Shown piece after piece: positions 33,766 to 41,946 of a DNA stretch of 64,000 nucleotides (position 1 is its first letter; every line of letters begins with the position of its first letter). The position numbers and the translations under genes were made by a program. Below the pieces are notes generated by a model, which did no database searches, was not told the origin of the DNA, and saw only the letters and a list, made by a program, of their open reading frames with translations. The stretch is taken from positions 1 through 64,000 of the forward strand of contig JAGWWS010000012.1 in assembly GCA_018970255.1 (NCBI GenBank), read 5' to 3'. The DNA is from Verrucomicrobiota bacterium (GTDB lineage Bacteria; Verrucomicrobiota; Verrucomicrobiia; Chthoniobacterales; Terrimicrobiaceae).

Positions 33766-34257
33766 ATGATTCTCAACAAAACCTCATTTCCCCCCACCTC
33801 GAACCGCACCATGATTCCGAAACTTTTTTCGACTTTTATCATCTTAAGCATCTCCCTGGGAGGCGCTTCCTGCTCATCCGCACCTAAAAAACCCACTCCT
33901 ATTGCTTCTCCGAACCTCTCCCAACGTCTGCCAAAACCCGCTCCGATGCGTGTAGCCAAAGACGATGCCAACCGCCGAAACGCCCCGAAACTCCCGAACA
34001 TCACGGTGAATATCCCCACCGAAAGCGAAGAGGAGGCCGCACGGATCGCAGCCGAGACTCCCGCCGATACCAAAGAAACCATCAGCCAGACCGATCCGAA
34101 GTTTATCAACAACGAGCAGCCACAGGACTTCTTCCAAGGCGTTGGCGACGCCCCGGCCGGCCAAGCCCTCTTCGGCCCGGCCTTCGACTCGATGTTTACC
34201 CCCCCCACCCCGGCGAACCAACCCGTCAGCAGCACCTCCTACGAACAACTCCCGTGA
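33766..34257 (+). CDS. Small lipoprotein, unknown function
   Basis: 163 residues. ATG 33766 has a good Shine-Dalgarno sequence (AGGA at 33757-33760, 5 bases upstream), rare in this window, and it decides the start against the open frame from 33748. The hydrophobic segment IPKLFSTFIILSISLGGASC ends in a lipobox Cys. The mature part is proline- and charge-rich (TESEEEAARIAAETPAD) without a recognisable domain and is probably disordered. The stop overlaps the GTG of the TPR gene by 4 bases, so both are translationally coupled and presumably work together. Confidence 0.6.
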   Translation: MILNKTSFPPTSNRTMIPKLFSTFIILSISLGGASCSSAPKKPTPIASPNLSQRLPKPAPMRVAKDDANRRNAPKLPNITVNIPTESEEEAARIAAETPADTKETISQTDPKFINNEQPQDFFQGVGDAPAGQALFGPAFDSMFTPPTPANQPVSSTSYEQLP

Positions 34258-35723
34258 AATTGATATCCCACCCTGCCCTCCTTGCCACATTGCTCGCGGC
34301 CACGAGCGTCTTTGCCGAAATTTCCTCTCCCCCTCCCCTCACGGAAAACAACACAGCTACTCGCAGCTCCGGTTACTCGGAACAACCCGCCCTACCACCG
34401 GGCATCGAACTTGATGCTCTCGAGATCGAGCTTGAAGACAGCCCCGACGCGGCGCGCAACGACGGCCTCGACACCGGTGAAATCGAATCCGAGGAGCTCG
34501 ACTTCAAAATTCAGCAGGCTCTCGAGACCGGCGACACCGCCGAGGCCGAGCGTCTCCTTACCCGCCTGCTTGGCGTAAGGGCCTCGCCGGCCATGAAGCG
34601 CGACGCCGTCCTGAAAATGGCGCGCAAATTTGATGAGAAAAACGAGGACGCCAAGGCCCTCGTCCTCTACGAACAGTTCCTCAAACTTTACCCCACTGAT
34701 CCCGAGGCCCCGGCCGTCCTCATGAGCTCCGGCCGCATCTATCGAGAGACCGGAGCGTTCACCGCCGCGCTGAACAAATTCTACAACGTCCTCTACTCCG
34801 AGCTTCAGGTGAAAACCGGCGAAAAAAAAGAGGACACCTCCCTCCGCGCAAAAATGGAAATCGCCCACACCCACTTCGCGAAGGGCGACTACGAAACCGC
34901 CGCGCAGCTCTACGACCGCATTCAACTCATCGACATGACGCAGACCGAGGCCAGCGAAGTTGCCTTCCGCCTCGCGTTCATTTCCTACCTGAACAAGGAC
35001 TACCCGAAAGCACTCACCCGCGCCGAAACCTTCCTCGCCACTTACCCCTCCAGCCCCCTCGCCCCCGAGGCGCAATACATCAACATCCAGTCCTTACGCG
35101 GACTCGGCCGCAACGATGAAGCCATGCGCGAAACGCTCGAACTGCTCCGTTCCGGCAAGGAATACGGCAAGAAAAAGCCAGCCGTCTGGGTTTATTGGCA
35201 GCGCAAAACAGGTAACGAAATCGCAAACGACCTCTACGAATCCGGCGATGTCCTCGGCGCCCACGCGGTCTTTTTAAAACTCGCGGAAATCGAGGACGAC
35301 CCGAGCTACCGCGGCGCCGCCGTTTATCAGATCGGCCTTTGCTTCGAGCGCCTCCGCCACCTCGACCGCGCGCGGGATGCCTACAAATGGATCCTCGACA
35401 AAATTCCCGCCACTCCGCCCGCGGAATCCGGCCAATTCTACGGCAGCAACCTCACCATGCTCCGCGAGATGGCCCAGTGGCGTCTCGACAACCTCACCTG
35501 GCTCGAGAAGACCGAGAAAGAAATGTTCCCACTCCTCGACAAGCCCGTCCCGATGCCGGACACCCAGCCTGTGTTCATGCGCGCGGACGCGGCCAAGGCC
35601 GGAGCCACGATTCAGTCCACTGACGCCGCAATGAAGAAGGAGTTGCCGGAGGCCCAGAAACCTGCAGCTCCAGCCGCCACGCCTGCAGCGGCTCCACAAC
35701 CCGCCGCTACTCCGGCGCGCTGA
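34254..35723 (+). CDS. Secreted TPR protein (BamD/tol-pal-like repeats)
   Basis: 489 residues from GTG 34254. It has a signal peptide (HPALLATLLAATSVFA), an acidic region, then at least seven TPR-like repeats between residues about 85 and 400. Examples are ALVLYEQFLKLYPTDPEAPA, HTHFAKGDYETAAQLYDRI and ALTRAETFLATYPSSPLAPE. The spacing and the YP-x-S-xxxP pattern resemble BamD/YbgF-type periplasmic TPR proteins. The C-terminus is a low-complexity Ala/Pro tail (PAATPAAAPQPAATPAR). Coupled to the upstream small lipoprotein. Likely an envelope scaffold; specific partners unknown. Confidence 0.7.
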   Translation: MKLISHPALLATLLAATSVFAEISSPPPLTENNTATRSSGYSEQPALPPGIELDALEIELEDSPDAARNDGLDTGEIESEELDFKIQQALETGDTAEAERLLTRLLGVRASPAMKRDAVLKMARKFDEKNEDAKALVLYEQFLKLYPTDPEAPAVLMSSGRIYRETGAFTAALNKFYNVLYSELQVKTGEKKEDTSLRAKMEIAHTHFAKGDYETAAQLYDRIQLIDMTQTEASEVAFRLAFISYLNKDYPKALTRAETFLATYPSSPLAPEAQYINIQSLRGLGRNDEAMRETLELLRSGKEYGKKKPAVWVYWQRKTGNEIANDLYESGDVLGAHAVFLKLAEIEDDPSYRGAAVYQIGLCFERLRHLDRARDAYKWILDKIPATPPAESGQFYGSNLTMLREMAQWRLDNLTWLEKTEKEMFPLLDKPVPMPDTQPVFMRADAAKAGATIQSTDAAMKKELPEAQKPAAPAATPAAAPQPAATPAR

Positions 35724-35734
35724 TTTTCCGCCGC

Positions 35735-36601
35735 TCAGCGGTGCGGAACGACCGGCGCGGGTTCGAGCGCGAGCCTTCGGGCGTGGGAGCGCAGGAATGC
35801 CCTCCCCCTCCTCGCACGGGCCATGATGGTTTCCGGGTCGGCGGAACCTCCGGCGATTTCCAGGACCAGCGCGCCTTGGAATTCGATTTGAACCAACTCC
35901 CGGAGGAACGCGCCCCAGTCGATCCTCCCCTCGCCGGGGGGGGAGTGGTCGTCCGCGAATCCTTTGTTGTCGTGGACATGCAGCATGCGCAAATAGGGCG
36001 CGAGCTTGTAAACGAGGTTGTAAAGGTCCCCGGCGAGGAACGCGTGCCCGGTGTCCATGCAGGCGCCGACCTGCGTGCTCTCGACCGCGCCAAGGATCCA
36101 CAGGATGTCGCTGGAATTTCCGAAAAGCAGGTGCGGCAATTTGTTTTCGACCACGCAGCGGATTCCCGCCTCCGCGCAGCGCAGGGCCACGCGGTTGAGC
36201 ACGGAGACCACATTCTCGATCCGCAACAGCCGCTCCTCGCGCGAGGGGGTGTCGGCATCCTCGGGCCCGGGATGGATGACAAAGTAATGCACGCCAAGCA
36301 GCGCCGCCGCTTCCACGGCCCTGAGGATTTCATCGAGTGCATTTTCGCGCGCGGCGGGGTCGGGCGAGGAAATGTCGATGTCCTTGGCGAACGGCGCGTG
36401 GAACGAGAACGCCTCCATGCCGAGCCCGTCGATGCGCATGGCCGCCTCGCGGACGGAATCGGGGTTCCTGTAATCGAGGTGCCCGGGCGAAAAAACCACC
36501 TCCACCATGCTGAAGCCGCTCGCACGGATCGTTTCCAGGCAATCGACCAGCGGGATGCTGTGGAAGCACCCGGTTGAAATTCCAATCGGCCAGTTGGTCA
36601 C
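35735..36601 (-). CDS. Sugar phosphate isomerase/epimerase (AP-endonuclease-2 TIM barrel)
   Basis: 288 residues from GTG 36601. It begins WPIGISTGCFHSIPLVDCL, a typical opening of xylose-isomerase-like TIM barrels. Metal-ligand candidates are the Glu in MVEVVFSPGHLDYRN, His in FVIHPGPEDADT, Glu in RCVVENKLPHLLFG, Asp/His in GACMDTGHAFLAGD, His in LRMLHVHDNKG and Glu in LVLEIAGG. The substrate is unknown. GTG overlaps the stop of the primase-like gene by 4 bases, so the two are coupled. The longer open frame to 36856 is antisense-like. Confidence 0.8.
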   Translation of the reverse strand: MTNWPIGISTGCFHSIPLVDCLETIRASGFSMVEVVFSPGHLDYRNPDSVREAAMRIDGLGMEAFSFHAPFAKDIDISSPDPAARENALDEILRAVEAAALLGVHYFVIHPGPEDADTPSREERLLRIENVVSVLNRVALRCAEAGIRCVVENKLPHLLFGNSSDILWILGAVESTQVGACMDTGHAFLAGDLYNLVYKLAPYLRMLHVHDNKGFADDHSPPGEGRIDWGAFLRELVQIEFQGALVLEIAGGSADPETIMARARRGRAFLRSHARRLALEPAPVVPHR

Positions 36602-37980
36602 AGCCTCAACACCTCCGTTCCGCCGGGAATGGGTTCTTGTGGCGCGGCAGCAGGCCGCACGCCCCTCGGGAACAGCCCGGCTTCGGCGGCGCGCACCTCG
36701 CCCGCCTCGCGGCAAACGCTGGCCCGCCGGGCAGAAAAAATCCTCGCGTAGAAATCGGCGCGCATCGCGGGGGAATACTCCCTCCACTGCGCGCCCCACC
36801 CGTGGTCCCGCTCGAACTTCGAGCGGATCAACCCGGCGATGTGGCGGGGATGCCAACCGCGGTCGAGCAGCGCCTCGACCACCGCGCGCATCCCGGTCGG
36901 CCGCAGGAGGAGGTCATTCGGGAAAACCAAGGCTTCGCGGGCGGCTTCCGGCAAGTCCCCGAGCGGGGTCCGGTCGTAGGTCCCAGGCCAGAGGCGGGGT
37001 GGATCGTGCTGCGCCGAGTAAAAAAAATCATGGAAGCGCCGCAACGCCGAACCCCGGTAGTGCGAAAGCAGGGCGCCCGTCCCGTCCGTTCCGTCGGGAA
37101 TGCGTGCGGAAATCCTCTCGGCCAGCAGCGCGGCTTGCCTGGGGTCGCGCATGGCGACCATTCCCTGGCGGATATCCACGCCGTCCAAGGGAATGAAAAT
37201 GATGGGGCCAATTCGCGGAATGTTGTTTGCGCCGACGGCGTGCATTTGTTGCCAAGGCTTGAGGTAGGCGCTGAACGGGACGCGCACGGTGCGGGTGTGC
37301 AGCGGGTCGCCGTATTCCGAGATGTCGATCGAAACCATTTCGCGCCCGCGCCCGGAGGGGCCGACTTCGACGGCGGTCAAATCCACTGGGATCGTGCTTT
37401 CCGGTGCGGCAAGTTCGATGGCGAGGCGCCCCACGAATTCCATTGCCAGCCCAAGGCCCGCGAACCCCTTTGCAAGCTTTCCATCGCCGGGGGGCGCCTG
37501 CGGTCCGGTTTCGGCGCATGCCCGCGACCCCATTTCCGCAAGCCTCGAAAAAACCGGGGAGCCGCGGTCGATCCTCCAAGCAAAATGGTGCCCGCGCCCG
37601 CTCAGCACATGCAGCGCGTGGATGCCGTAAAACGAAAGGATCCTGTGGATCGCGCGCTCCACGGGTTCCTGCAGTTCGAAGGTCCTCTCCGGGTCGAGGT
37701 AGGCTTCGGCGGCGAAATCGAAATTCACATACTCGATGTCGAGGTGCGCGATGAGCGACTCGCGGTCCCAGAGCGAGCGGCAGATGTCGAGCCCCTCGTC
37801 GAGTTGCCCGAAAAGCTGCTCCGGCCTCTGCGGCGTCCTGGCCGGCCACGACACTCCGTCCGCCGTGATGTATTCGCAGGTCGCGCTCTCGGGGGTGTCC
37901 CCGCCGAGGAACTCGAGGATGCGCGCGCGCACGGCGGGCTTTTTGTAGTAGTCGCGGAATGTTTGCAGGATTTCTTCCAT
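36598..37980 (-). CDS. Putative archaeo-eukaryotic-primase-like (AEP-fold) protein
   Basis: 460 residues. No household family is obvious, but the pattern fits AEP primases. LIAHLDIEYVNFD (Asp81, Glu83) matches the hDhD/E motif I. HVLSGRGHHFAW (Ser127-His132) matches the sxH motif II. IPVDLTAVEVG (Asp200) or VSIDISEYGD (Asp219) could be motif III, and TRTVRVPFSAYLKPW resembles the arginine/SLH nucleotide-binding strand. The C-terminal 100 residues (GWHPRHIAGLIRSKFERDHGWG and on) form a separate helical module of unknown function. No helicase or nuclease partner is adjacent; it is coupled to an isomerase gene. Alternative: a non-catalytic AEP relative. Confidence 0.45.
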   Translation of the reverse strand: MEEILQTFRDYYKKPAVRARILEFLGGDTPESATCEYITADGVSWPARTPQRPEQLFGQLDEGLDICRSLWDRESLIAHLDIEYVNFDFAAEAYLDPERTFELQEPVERAIHRILSFYGIHALHVLSGRGHHFAWRIDRGSPVFSRLAEMGSRACAETGPQAPPGDGKLAKGFAGLGLAMEFVGRLAIELAAPESTIPVDLTAVEVGPSGRGREMVSIDISEYGDPLHTRTVRVPFSAYLKPWQQMHAVGANNIPRIGPIIFIPLDGVDIRQGMVAMRDPRQAALLAERISARIPDGTDGTGALLSHYRGSALRRFHDFFYSAQHDPPRLWPGTYDRTPLGDLPEAAREALVFPNDLLLRPTGMRAVVEALLDRGWHPRHIAGLIRSKFERDHGWGAQWREYSPAMRADFYARIFSARRASVCREAGEVRAAEAGLFPRGVRPAAAPQEPIPGGTEVLRL

Positions 37981-37997
37981 GGCGTGTCGGGGGGATG

Positions 37998-38026
37998 GGC
38001 GCGCGCCCGCAAAGCGGGCGCGCGCC
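37998..38026. repeat. Perfect 13-bp hairpin between hsp20 and the primase-like gene
   Basis: Bases 37998-38010 (GGCGCGCGCCCGC) pair perfectly with 38014-38026 around a loop of three A. The hairpin sits in the 64-base gap between the hsp20 stop and the primase-like ATG, both on the minus strand. No T-tract follows, so it may be an attenuator or mRNA-stability element rather than an intrinsic terminator. Confidence 0.6.
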
Positions 38027-38044
38027 GGCGGCTGCCCCTGCGCC

Positions 38045-38494
38045 TCAGGCCACCGGGATTTCCAGTGCCTTCCGCTGTGCCGACTCGCCTTTCGGCAAGT
38101 GCACCTTCAGGAGCCCGTCCCTGAATTCCGCCGAGACGCCCTTGCGCTCGGTGCCTTCCGGCAGGGTGAAGGTGCGCTCGAATGCGCCGTAGCTCCGCTC
38201 GAGGCGGTGGAAACGGCGGCCCGTCTCCTGCTTCTCGAGCTTCCGCTCCCCGGAGATCCGGATCGAGCCGTTCTCCAGCTCGACCTTCACATTCTCCTTC
38301 TTCACCTCGGGCAGCTCCGCCTTGATGGTGTATTCCTTGTCGTTCTCCTCGACATCCACGAGCGGGCACCATTCGGAGGAGCCGATCGGCTCGTCGAAGG
38401 TGGCCGGAAGCAGCGACCTCGTGAGAAGGTTGTTCATCCGGTTGCTCATGAGTTCGAATTCCCTAAAGGGATTCCATTTGATCAGTGTGTTCAT
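38045..38494 (-). CDS. Hsp20/alpha-crystallin small heat-shock protein
   Basis: 149 residues. ATP-independent chaperone that binds unfolding proteins. The alpha-crystallin domain is clear: WCPLVDVEENDKEYTIKAEL, PEVKKENVKVELENGSIRIS, GERKLEK, RSYGAFERTFTLPEGT, then AEFRDGLLKVHLPK. The C-terminal ALEIPVA holds the I-x-V oligomerisation motif. ATG 38494 gives MNTLIKWNPFREFELMSNRM, the usual N-terminus; the frame upstream is open but unlike the family. The start has a CA-rich leader without Shine-Dalgarno. The GGGG-N-CCCCAT element lies 127 bases upstream. Confidence 0.95.
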   Translation of the reverse strand: MNTLIKWNPFREFELMSNRMNNLLTRSLLPATFDEPIGSSEWCPLVDVEENDKEYTIKAELPEVKKENVKVELENGSIRISGERKLEKQETGRRFHRLERSYGAFERTFTLPEGTERKGVSAEFRDGLLKVHLPKGESAQRKALEIPVA

Positions 38495-38621
38495 GTTTGT
38501 GTTTGCGCGGCCATTTGGTGGACCGGGCTGCGGCGGCCGCTGCCGCACCGCCCGGCGTGGCGGGGCTGCCGATGGCATTCCATCCACAGCCCCACCGAAC
38601 TCCATGGCGCCCCCCGGCGAA

Positions 38622-38635
38622 ATGGGGTGAACCCC
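38622..38635 (-). promoter_or_regulatory. GGGG-N-CCCCAT element upstream of hsp20
   Basis: Reading towards hsp20 on the minus strand: GGGG-TTCA-CCCCAT. It is 127 bases before the hsp20 start and 16 bases past the glycosidase stop. It is one of about nine such elements in the 38-60 kb island. Confidence 0.5.
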
Positions 38636-38650
38636 CGGGAGGCGCGGCGG

Positions 38651-40768
38651 CTACGGGTTTTGCCTCACCGTGAAGACGGACTGGTCGGTGCTCGTCCAGG
38701 AAACCGCACCGCTTTCGAAACCGGGGTTCAAAACGCGGTTCGCGCCGCCGGTTGAGCCAAGGAAAACCTCGTCGAGATACATTGTCCCGGCGGCGTTGCT
38801 GTAGGCGTTGTCGAAACTCAGCCACACGCGCGTGCGGCCGCCGGTGTTGAAGGCGGGCGTGGTGACCTTCGTCCAATTCGCGCCGGCGTTGACCCGCACA
38901 CCGGCGAGCTTGCGCGTCCAGGCGGAATCCCCCCAGACCTGCAGTTCGACGGACCCCGTGCCTTTGACCCAGACGCTCGCGCTCACTTGTGTGTTCGCGG
39001 TCACCGCGACGCGTTGGTAGAAGTCCCGGTAGGTCGCCGTTGCAGGGATCGTTCCCCGGACCGCCCAGGTGCCATTGAAGACATTGCTTCCCGGCGAGGG
39101 GCTGGGAGTTGGGCTCGGGCTCGGACTTGGTTTTGGCGACGGGCTTGGCAACGGGCTCGGTGTGGGGGTCGGGGAAGGTTGCGGCGACGGCGAAGACGAT
39201 GGGGACGGGCTCGGTGAAGGAGTGGCGGTCGGCGTAGGCGTGGGCGTTACGCCTCCTGAGTTCAGGATGTCACGGACGCGCGTGACGGTTTGCTGCATCG
39301 CGGTGTTGGTTTTGAAATCCGTGATGAATTCCCACCAGAAGACGCCGCCGATGCTTCCAGCGTAGTCGAACGCCGCACCGTGGTATTGCGCGGAGATGGC
39401 GAGCTTGGCCGCCGCCACATCGGTTTCGTTGTAGGCCCACCAGAACCTCTGCCCCGCGATCCAATACCCGAGTTCGCCGAGGCCGATCTTTTGCGTCGGG
39501 AATTCCGCGCGCAGCGTCCTCATCACCTGGTCGAACGCCACGCCCATCGGGGCCTGCTCCTGGTATTGCGAGAAGGTCACCACATCGATCTTCGAGCGAG
39601 TGGAGGCGGGAAGGTTGTTGGCGATCCAGTTGAACATCGAGTTCGCCACCGTGTCCGTGTTGATTTGCCAAAAGAATGTCACGAGCGTGAGGGCGCCGGG
39701 CGCGCGCGCCTTGACCTCTGTGGCGGCATCGTCGATCCGCAGCGCGATGTCGCTGCTCAGCCAGGTGCCGTTGACTTCGTTGCCCACCTCCCAGGCGTCG
39801 ATTTGCGGGAAGGCGGTGATGAAATCGATGAACCGCTGCTTGTATTGCGCCCGCGTGTATTGCCGGTCGTAGCTGGAGTCCACGGGCTGCCCGAGGATTT
39901 TGAGCCCCTTCGATTTTGCGTAGGCGACGAGCGCCGAGTAGGTGGACGGCCCGACGCCGGCGTCGAAAACGATCCGGATCCATCCGTAGGGCGCGGTGAG
40001 GCTTGCGGCGAGGTCGAGGTTCGCCTGGTAGTTCGAGACCGTATCAATCGTGAAACCCAACCAGGGCATGAGGGTGGCTTTGTTGTTGCGGGCGAAAACG
40101 GGGCCGTGTTCCGCGAGCAGGGCATCGAACGCCACGCCGAGCTGGTCGAGCGCCAACTGGCCGGCTTTGCCCTTCGCGGACTCGGGGCTGTAAACATCCA
40201 CAGAGTTCAACTGCGCTGCCGCCGCGTCATAGGCAGTGGAGAATTTCGCCGAGCGCACATAGTCCGCCCGCGCCGCGAGGGCTGCATCGAGCCGCCGCTT
40301 CACATCCCGCGCCGCCTGGTAGGTGAAGTTGATGGTCCCGCCCGTCGTGAAGCCTCCCCCGCCGTTGTCGAGGATGAGCAAGTGGAACCCGCCCGGGAGC
40401 GTCGGCCAGTTGAACGCCAGCGCCACCGGCTGCGACGGGATGTTGAACGCAAGGTTCGTCCCCGAGGTGTAGAGCGGCCCGCTGGAGACCGCCCGCAGGT
40501 TGGCCGGGTTCAAAAGGAAGTCGCTGTTGTAGGCGAGCCCGTTGTTGTTCGAGACCGCCCGGACCTGCGCAGGCGCGAGCTGCGCCCCGTTGCGGTCGAA
40601 AAACAGGAGCGTCACGGTCCCCCCCGCTTGTGCGGCGCCCCGCAGGGCGAGGAAGAGCCATACCAAGGCCGCCAGCAAAAGCAGGACAGCCCCGGGGAGC
40701 AGGATTTTCTTGGTGATGCCGCCGCGCCGGAGCGGGCCGCCTTCTTCGTTGGTCGGGATGGTCTTCAT
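38651..40768 (-). CDS. Membrane-anchored clan-A glycoside hydrolase (GH39/PslG-like) with CBM-like C-terminus
   Basis: 705 residues. N-terminal signal anchor ([23 protein letters not shown]), a beta region, then a TIM-barrel hydrolase. The acid/base Glu lies in [11 protein letters not shown] (near residue 330) and the nucleophile Glu in [10 protein letters not shown] (near 429), the clan GH-A arrangement. A Pro/Ser/Thr linker of about 45 residues follows (near 505-555), then a carbohydrate-binding-like beta-sandwich ending in [16 protein letters not shown]. PslG-type enzymes cut exopolysaccharides during export or biofilm remodelling. With a polysaccharide operon 10-20 kb away, such a role is likely but inferred. 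Exact family (GH39, GH5 or other) is unsettled. Confidence 0.72.
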   Translation of the reverse strand: MKTIPTNEEGGPLRRGGITKKILLPGAVLLLLAALVWLFLALRGAAQAGGTVTLLFFDRNGAQLAPAQVRAVSNNNGLAYNSDFLLNPANLRAVSSGPLYTSGTNLAFNIPSQPVALAFNWPTLPGGFHLLILDNGGGGFTTGGTINFTYQAARDVKRRLDAALAARADYVRSAKFSTAYDAAAAQLNSVDVYSPESAKGKAGQLALDQLGVAFDALLAEHGPVFARNNKATLMPWLGFTIDTVSNYQANLDLAASLTAPYGWIRIVFDAGVGPSTYSALVAYAKSKGLKILGQPVDSSYDRQYTRAQYKQRFIDFITAFPQIDAWEVGNEVNGTWLSSDIALRIDDAATEVKARAPGALTLVTFFWQINTDTVANSMFNWIANNLPASTRSKIDVVTFSQYQEQAPMGVAFDQVMRTLRAEFPTQKIGLGELGYWIAGQRFWWAYNETDVAAAKLAISAQYHGAAFDYAGSIGGVFWWEFITDFKTNTAMQQTVTRVRDILNSGGVTPTPTPTATPSPSPSPSSSPSPQPSPTPTPSPLPSPSPKPSPSPSPTPSPSPGSNVFNGTWAVRGTIPATATYRDFYQRVAVTANTQVSASVWVKGTGSVELQVWGDSAWTRKLAGVRVNAGANWTKVTTPAFNTGGRTRVWLSFDNAYSNAAGTMYLDEVFLGSTGGANRVLNPGFESGAVSWTSTDQSVFTVRQNP

Positions 40769-40803
40769 CGCGGCGAACCTCGGTCCGCCCGCCCCGCGGG
40801 GCG

Positions 40804-40818
40804 ATGGGGTGATGCCCC
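40804..40818 (-). promoter_or_regulatory. GGGG-N-CCCCAT element upstream of the glycosidase
   Basis: Minus-strand reading GGGG-CATCA-CCCCAT, 35 bases before the glycosidase ATG. It also lies in the divergent region to the carboxypeptidase gene but points to the glycosidase. Confidence 0.5.
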
Positions 40819-40899
40819 AAAGCGCCCGCTACCCACTTACCCTGCCTATGCGTTCGCCCCGTTGAGGGCGGGTTGCCACGGCGTTTCCTTGCCCCCGCA

Positions 40900-41892
40900 A
40901 TGAAAACGCAAACACAGCGCCACGGGCGCAACGAGCAGGAAACAACCCCCCGCAGCCGCGACTTCCTTGCGGCATATGGGGCAGTGGCGGCGGGTTTGGC
41001 CGCCTTGATGTGGGGATGCTCGGTCTTCACCCCGCCGGACACGACCGTCGAGCCCGGCTTCGTGCCGGCGGCGAGTGTCGCCAACTCGCTGGCACCGGGC
41101 AACGCCCCGCGGCGCGCGCCGGACATCGTCGCCCGCAGCGCGATCCTCATCGATGCGGTCACGGGCGAGAGCCTTTACGAGAAAAACCCCGACCTCCGCC
41201 TGCCGGTCGCGAGCACCCAGAAGCTCCTCACCGCGATGGTGGCGATCGAGGAGGGGAGCCTCGAAGCGAAAATCCCGATCTCGCTCACCGACGCCCTCCA
41301 GCCGCCGACGAAACTCGGCTTGCCGCCCGGCTCGCACCAGCGGCGCATGGACCTGCTCTCGAGCATGCTCGTCAGCAGCGCCAATGACGCCGCCAGCGCC
41401 CTCGCCTCGAACGGGAACGGTTCCTACAAGGACTTCGTCGCCCGCATGAACGCGAAAGCGCGCAACCTCGGCGCCTCGAATTCGAGTTTCAAAAACCCGC
41501 ACGGGCTGGACGAAGCCGGGCAGTTCTCGACCGCCCGCGACTCGGCGGTCATCGCCTACCACGCCTACCGCGTCCCGCTCATCCGGCACTTCGCCGCCCA
41601 GCGGACGGTCCCCTTCCGGTTCGGCGACGGCCACAGCAGGCTCCTCGAAAACACAAACTGGCTCGTCTGGAGCCGCCCCGCCTACTTCAACGGCCTGAAG
41701 GGCGGCTTCACGCTCTGGGGCGGGAAATGCCTCGTCGCCTCCGCGAAGCACAACGGCAGCGAAATCATCATCGTCCTCCTCGGCAGCACGCCGGACGATG
41801 TGTTCAACGATGCCCGCCGCTTGTTCAAGTGGCACCAAACCAAACTCCGCACCGGCTACGGCGACGCGCCCGTCCGCGTGTTCACGGAATAG
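40900..41892 (+). CDS. D-alanyl-D-alanine carboxypeptidase (PBP5-like)
   Basis: 330 residues from ATG 40900. Trims peptidoglycan stem peptides outside the membrane. An N-terminal hydrophobic segment (YGAVAAGLAALMWGCSV) may be a lipoprotein or anchor signal (Cys after WG). The active-site triad motifs are SxxK in VASTQKLLTAM, SxN in VSSANDAASAL, and KGG in GLKGGFTLWGGKC where KTG is usual. The KGG change occurs in some members but may affect activity. The frame is open from a TTG at 40873, but ATG 40900 is the natural start. Followed by the convergent glmS terminator. Confidence 0.88.
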   Translation: MKTQTQRHGRNEQETTPRSRDFLAAYGAVAAGLAALMWGCSVFTPPDTTVEPGFVPAASVANSLAPGNAPRRAPDIVARSAILIDAVTGESLYEKNPDLRLPVASTQKLLTAMVAIEEGSLEAKIPISLTDALQPPTKLGLPPGSHQRRMDLLSSMLVSSANDAASALASNGNGSYKDFVARMNAKARNLGASNSSFKNPHGLDEAGQFSTARDSAVIAYHAYRVPLIRHFAAQRTVPFRFGDGHSRLLENTNWLVWSRPAYFNGLKGGFTLWGGKCLVASAKHNGSEIIIVLLGSTPDDVFNDARRLFKWHQTKLRTGYGDAPVRVFTE

Positions 41893-41925
41893 AAAAAGGC
41901 GGCATCCGTTTTCGCGGATGCCGCC
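41893..41925 (-). terminator. Intrinsic terminator of glmS
   Basis: GGCGGCATCCG at 41898-41908 pairs with CGGATGCCGCC at 41915-41925 around a 6-base loop. On the minus strand the hairpin is followed by five T (AAAAA at 41893-41897). It lies 22 bases past the glmS stop. The carboxypeptidase converges here but has no T-tract on its side. Confidence 0.88.
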
Positions 41926-41946
41926 CCCTTCCCCCTGTGGCGCCGG

